DNA of 64,000 nucleotides from a virus: positions 91,703-155,702 of the IMG/VR virus record IMGVR_UViG_3300021505_000001; one strand, written 5' to 3'. Position numbers and translations under genes: made by a program. The stretch's first letter is position 1. Every line of letters begins with the position of its first letter. The notes below the pieces were generated by a model. That model worked only from the letters and a program-made list of their open reading frames with translations, was not told the DNA's origin and searched no databases. Positions 60,631 through 64,000 of the stretch are shown one piece after another.

Positions 60631-62994
60631 TTAATCCCAACTACGTTTTCTTATGGTTTCAAAATCATCTTTAATAAATATGTCCCCATTTTTAAAAACT
60701 GTATTCAAAAGTGGTTTCCAATCAAATGGCACTACATTTCTTTTATCTGTAGTTACATATTTACCTTCTGTTGTTTTATATAATGTAAGTAAACCTTTTT
60801 TACTAGCCTTCCATGGAGCATCTTTTGGACATTTAAAAACATCATACCATCCATTATTTCCATATATGGCACTACATTTCATAGCAAATTTATAAGTATC
60901 TCGATTTACTTGTTGTAAAAGACCTCCACCCATACCAAATGATATATTATCTACACTAAAATTTTCTGCTACAACAGCCTCCAGTATTTCATCAACAACA
61001 TCAGGATTGGATATTCCATCACCCTGAATAACTTTAACATAATTAATAACATTATAACCTTTACTATTTGATTGATACCCAAAACTATTTGCTAACATTT
61101 TAAGGGCACGAACAACCACTTCTTTTGGTTCTCCACTGTCTGGACGAATAACTACAGTTGCCCCGCTATTAATTACTTTCTGCTTTAACTCCTTACCCCA
61201 TATATTACTAATAGCATTATCCAAATCATAACTATCACTTACACAGGCAACAACTGTACCAGGTTTAGCAAACTCATCAAGTAAGCTTTCATATGCTTCT
61301 CTTTCTCGTTCTTTGCCCCAAGCTGTAATTGTACTATGTTCAGAATTACCACATACAACCACACAATCATTTCGTCTGACAACTAACATTCCACTGGGAA
61401 CAGTAATACAATAAATATTTCCTTTATAATCATATGTTTCAGCTATAAACTTATATCTTTTATATCTGCACTTACTGTTATATGTAAAACTAACTGTAAA
61501 CAGATTTTTACGATTATCTCTTTTATCCTTATAAAGATGTGTGCTTACAAAATAACCACATAGAGTACCTATAGCGGAAACAATATCTACTACCTTACGA
61601 TTTACTGTAGAAAAACTTATAGTTTGTTTCCCTGCTATCTTACCATCCCAATACTGTAATTCCTTAATAAAATGACGCCCCCATTCAAATGTTAATTTAC
61701 TAATATCTACCCATTCAAAATTTTTATCTATAGGTATATTTACTGGCCATTTAACATAAAAATGAGTTTGTCCTTTTTGAGTACCATTTGTTATTAAAGT
61801 TTGTGTATAATCCAAACCTGCTTCTTTCAATAATTTGCACAATCTATCTATTTTACGTTGCTTTTTAAATTTAAAACGTATTCCTTTACAACCACTTCTA
61901 CTACCATCACGCTTATCATCATCTGCAAAGAAAGACCCATCAGCCTGAAAAGCAACTCTTATAGCATCAATAGGTGTAAACTCATTACTGCCATTTTTAA
62001 TAAAACCACAATGTTTAAAAAACAAATTCCTATCATAATTTGTATCATCTGCATAAGTTACACATATCTTATTTTCATTATTAAAACGTATCATTCTATG
62101 ATTAGGTGTAACACAGATATCCAATCTTTTAGGAACACTGCTATTAAATCTATACATTTTACCATCATAGAATTCTGATACTTTATTTGTGTAATTAACA
62201 AATTCAATACTACCATCTTTATTATATTGAGCTACCTTTAAATTATCATCAAGTTCATCAAATCTTTTCCAGCCCTTTTCAGTTAAAATTTCAGTCTTTT
62301 CATCATAACATGCAGGCAGACTATATGCAGGCATTTCCTTTTTGTTTTTTTGGTCATAGTATTTCCATACACCTACAATGGCAGCTGTAGTATCAGTACC
62401 CATAAAGTTTACCAAATGAGATAAACCACCAATCATAGCACTCTGATAACTACTTACACCTCTAAAACCAAAATCATGTAATTTAAATGGGAGACCTTCA
62501 AGAGTATCACATGTTTTTTCCATCCATTTTTTTATAACTTGTTTTATTTCCCAACTTCTTGTTGCTACAGTAGTTGGATACCACATTTGTAATATTTGAG
62601 TTTCCATCCAACCAGGAAGCCAATAAAAATCAGGTTCCGTATTTTTAATAGTCATAATTACATTCTGAGTGGGAATTATTGTCCCTTCTGGAACAGCTTC
62701 TATTTCCATTGGATAATAACCCAAATCAACTATCTTCTTCCAACCATCATAGTTAAAAATACCTTTACCAACATGAATATCCCAAAAGTATTTTGCTTCC
62801 TCTACTTCTTCTATTGTTGGAAGTCTCAACAAAGCTTCTTCTATAATAGGCTTATATATAGGAAGAATATGCTTATTTTTACTTCTACTTTCTATATAGT
62901 AGAATGTCCCTTTTGTATCTGGTGGGAATTGTTTATAATGAGTACTTTTATAGCTATCTGTAGCTATTGCCGGATTGTAAGCTAATTGGAGCAT
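60631..62994 (-). CDS. nadV: Nicotinamide phosphoribosyltransferase (NAMPT/NadV) with intein, 787 aa
   Basis: NAMPT makes NMN from nicotinamide and PRPP. Without the intein (residues 229-550) the host protein is 465 aa, near the usual length. Conserved parts are visible: LHDFGFRGVSS (172-182), FMGTDTTAA with Asp201, the catalytic-His loop SEHSTITAWGK just after the intein, VIRPDSGEP and GDGISNPD. AGGAGG lies before the ATG. The upstream gene (63011) makes NAD+ from NMN, so the two form a complete two-step salvage route. Such phage pairs are known as NARP2 and restore NAD+ depleted by host defences. Confidence 0.9.
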   Translation of the reverse strand: MLQLAYNPAIATDSYKSTHYKQFPPDTKGTFYYIESRSKNKHILPIYKPIIEEALLRLPTIEEVEEAKYFWDIHVGKGIFNYDGWKKIVDLGYYPMEIEAVPEGTIIPTQNVIMTIKNTEPDFYWLPGWMETQILQMWYPTTVATRSWEIKQVIKKWMEKTCDTLEGLPFKLHDFGFRGVSSYQSAMIGGLSHLVNFMGTDTTAAIVGVWKYYDQKNKKEMPAYSLPACYDEKTEILTEKGWKRFDELDDNLKVAQYNKDGSIEFVNYTNKVSEFYDGKMYRFNSSVPKRLDICVTPNHRMIRFNNENKICVTYADDTNYDRNLFFKHCGFIKNGSNEFTPIDAIRVAFQADGSFFADDDKRDGSRSGCKGIRFKFKKQRKIDRLCKLLKEAGLDYTQTLITNGTQKGQTHFYVKWPVNIPIDKNFEWVDISKLTFEWGRHFIKELQYWDGKIAGKQTISFSTVNRKVVDIVSAIGTLCGYFVSTHLYKDKRDNRKNLFTVSFTYNSKCRYKRYKFIAETYDYKGNIYCITVPSGMLVVRRNDCVVVCGNSEHSTITAWGKEREREAYESLLDEFAKPGTVVACVSDSYDLDNAISNIWGKELKQKVINSGATVVIRPDSGEPKEVVVRALKMLANSFGYQSNSKGYNVINYVKVIQGDGISNPDVVDEILEAVVAENFSVDNISFGMGGGLLQQVNRDTYKFAMKCSAIYGNNGWYDVFKCPKDAPWKASKKGLLTLYKTTEGKYVTTDKRNVVPFDWKPLLNTVFKNGDIFIKDDFETIRKRSWD
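61345..62310 (-). mobile_element. Intein with LAGLIDADG-type endonuclease in NAMPT, 322 aa
   Basis: The insert begins with Cys229 (CYDEKTEILTEKGWKRF, intein block A) and ends VVVCGN before Ser551. VTPNHRMIRF is block B (TxxH). AFQADGSFF (near 348-356) matches the ADG part of a dodecapeptide endonuclease motif. Block F/G is YCITVPSGMLVVRRNDCVVV with final Asn550 and the +1 Ser551 needed for splicing. The usual penultimate His is Gly. The insertion lies at PA|SEHS, directly before the catalytic His, a typical conserved insertion point. Confidence 0.85.
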
Positions 62995-63010
62995 CTCAAA
63001 ACCTCCTTAA

Positions 63011-63901
63011 TTAATTTGGATTCCTTGTTTTGTTAATAATATCTAAAACAAGATGTCTATGTTCTTCAACAATATCATTCTTAATATCAATATTATTGAC
63101 ATTAAACCATTTTAATTCATAAATATCATCACCCGGTTCAGGTCTCCCACAAAACTTTGTGGTAGCAAAAAGTGTTGTTGTTATTTTATGAATACATTTT
63201 TTATAACGCCAACAATCAACAAAGTAACTTCCTATATATTTAAGATCGGTAATTTCAAGGGATGTTTCCTCTCGAACTTCCCTTCGTGCTGTGGTCTCCC
63301 AATTATCACCCGGTTTAACAAATCCACCGATCAAACGATAACCATTCTCTTCTTTTTTACGTCCAAGAAGTATTTCAGTATAATTATCATTAAAAATACC
63401 CACATCAACAGTTGGAATAGCTTTCGGAAACTGATTTTTAGAATGCCATATAGCTCCTATTCTAAATTCTTCAGTACCCTTAACTTTACTGGCTATTTTT
63501 TCTCTAATTTTTGTTCCAGAAATAAATATTTTCTGTTCAAAAATTTCAACTGGATACTTACCAAAATAATGATTTGCAAAACTATCTCTACTTCCATAAA
63601 GAATAGCTTCTTGTTCTGGAGCAGTCAAATCTTTGATCATTTCATCTAAATGAGTACTCCATACTTTATCATCATGTGTATCTTTTATATAAAGAACAGT
63701 TATATCAGGATATTCAGCCAACAACATCTGTTTTCTTGCCTCAAAATCAAGTGGATTAGGGTCCTCACACTTGATTGGAGACAATCCAAGAAAAATAATC
63801 ACTTTATCATGTTGAGAAATCACATGATCTATAAGTTGTTTATGTCCTTCATGGAGTTTTGGAACTTGAAATCTACCAACAATTATTCCTACTGGTTTCA
63901 T
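63011..63901 (-). CDS. Bifunctional NMN adenylyltransferase (NadM-type)-Nudix hydrolase, 296 aa
   Basis: Residues 1-145 are an NMN adenylyltransferase: GRFQVPKLHEGH (9-20, His17-x-x-His20) and ISGTKIR (127-133). Residues about 160-290 are a Nudix hydrolase with the box GGFVKPGDNWE followed by REVREETSLE (192-216). The same domain pair occurs in cyanobacterial and phage NMNAT-Nudix proteins. The first domain converts NMN and ATP to NAD+; the Nudix part may clear ADP-ribose or similar products. AAAGGAGG precedes the ATG. The NAMPT gene follows after 16 bp. Confidence 0.9.
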   Translation of the reverse strand: MKPVGIIVGRFQVPKLHEGHKQLIDHVISQHDKVIIFLGLSPIKCEDPNPLDFEARKQMLLAEYPDITVLYIKDTHDDKVWSTHLDEMIKDLTAPEQEAILYGSRDSFANHYFGKYPVEIFEQKIFISGTKIREKIASKVKGTEEFRIGAIWHSKNQFPKAIPTVDVGIFNDNYTEILLGRKKEENGYRLIGGFVKPGDNWETTARREVREETSLEITDLKYIGSYFVDCWRYKKCIHKITTTLFATTKFCGRPEPGDDIYELKWFNVNNIDIKNDIVEEHRHLVLDIINKTRNPN

Positions 63902-63956
63902 AATGACCTCCTTTAAGTATCAATAAACCTATTAAGTCAAATAAATGCTTACAAAA

Positions 63957-64000
63957 TAACTATTAACTATTAACTATTAACTATTAACTATTAACTATTA
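63957..64000. repeat. Tandem heptamer repeat (TAACTAT)n at the window edge
   Basis: At least 6.3 perfect copies of a 7-bp unit run to the end of the window and probably continue. They lie about 55 bp upstream of the NMN adenylyltransferase start, where a promoter would be expected. Confidence 0.9.

Noticed and set aside
62596-62985. Open frames opposite the NAMPT gene (including 61858-62178)
   Set aside because: They lie antisense to a clearly conserved enzyme and its intein and are rich in Ile/Phe/Tyr/Thr, as expected for antisense frames in AT-rich DNA.

Overview
The window is part of the genome of a large, AT-rich tailed bacteriophage. Three things show this. It carries a complete set of myovirus-type head genes: portal, terminase large subunit, prohead protease/scaffold, a T4-like major capsid protein and a very long tape measure protein. 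It also carries giant virion proteins and many small accessory genes. I see no ribosomal genes, tRNAs, integrase or CRISPR. Genes are tightly packed and use strong AGGAGG-type ribosome sites and standard stop codons. The host cannot be named. Consensus sigma70 promoters (TTGACA-17-TATAAT) and strong Shine-Dalgarno sites fit a Firmicutes-like or proteobacterial host better than Bacteroidetes.

Layout. 1-18.4 kb: virion genes in short divergent units, with a partial repeat protein at the left edge, a leftward structural operon (5364 to 1554), a rightward operon with the portal (7070), then an 1,800-residue Kelch-type protein, a Cys-rich repeat protein and a likely abundant small virion protein (15932). 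A homing endonuclease (16602) closes this part. 18.7-22 kb: small genes of unknown role, some with host-type promoters. 22-37 kb: leftward head/tail region with tape measure, ClpP-like protease, second homing endonuclease, capsid protein, protease-scaffold fusion and further structural genes. 37-45 kb: divergent structural genes, then a calcineurin-like phosphoesterase and the terminase. 44.8-48.4 kb: leftward accessory operon with a radical SAM enzyme, a Thg1-type tRNA guanylyltransferase and several zinc ribbons. 48.7-50.3 kb: a rightward three-gene island of two membrane proteins and a CheY-like receiver. 50.3-55.6 kb: a leftward operon with two amidoligase-like proteins. 55.9-60.5 kb: DNA methyltransferase, macro-domain fusion, phosphatase and Cys-rich small proteins. 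60.6-63.9 kb: an NAD+ salvage pair, NAMPT (interrupted by an intein) and an NMN adenylyltransferase-Nudix fusion.

Regulation. A 9-bp element, TAAAACATT or GAAAACATT, lies 26-75 bp upstream of most virion transcription units, on either strand and always pointing at the gene. It is probably the phage late promoter. It also precedes the 977-residue amidoligase-like gene but not the NAD+ or tRNA/zinc-ribbon operons. A few non-virion genes instead have sigma70-like promoters. Both homing endonucleases appear to have their ribosome sites hidden in hairpins when transcribed from the upstream virion gene.

Best candidates for something new are: (1) a perfect 16-bp parS palindrome inside the phosphoesterase gene; (2) the hairpin/promoter/ribosome-site overlap in front of the 16602 endonuclease; (3) the protease-scaffold ORF with two internal AGGAGG start sites; (4) the late-expressed pair of amidoligase-like proteins; and (5) the membrane protein/receiver island. 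All functions are inferred from sequence motifs read by eye; no database search was run.
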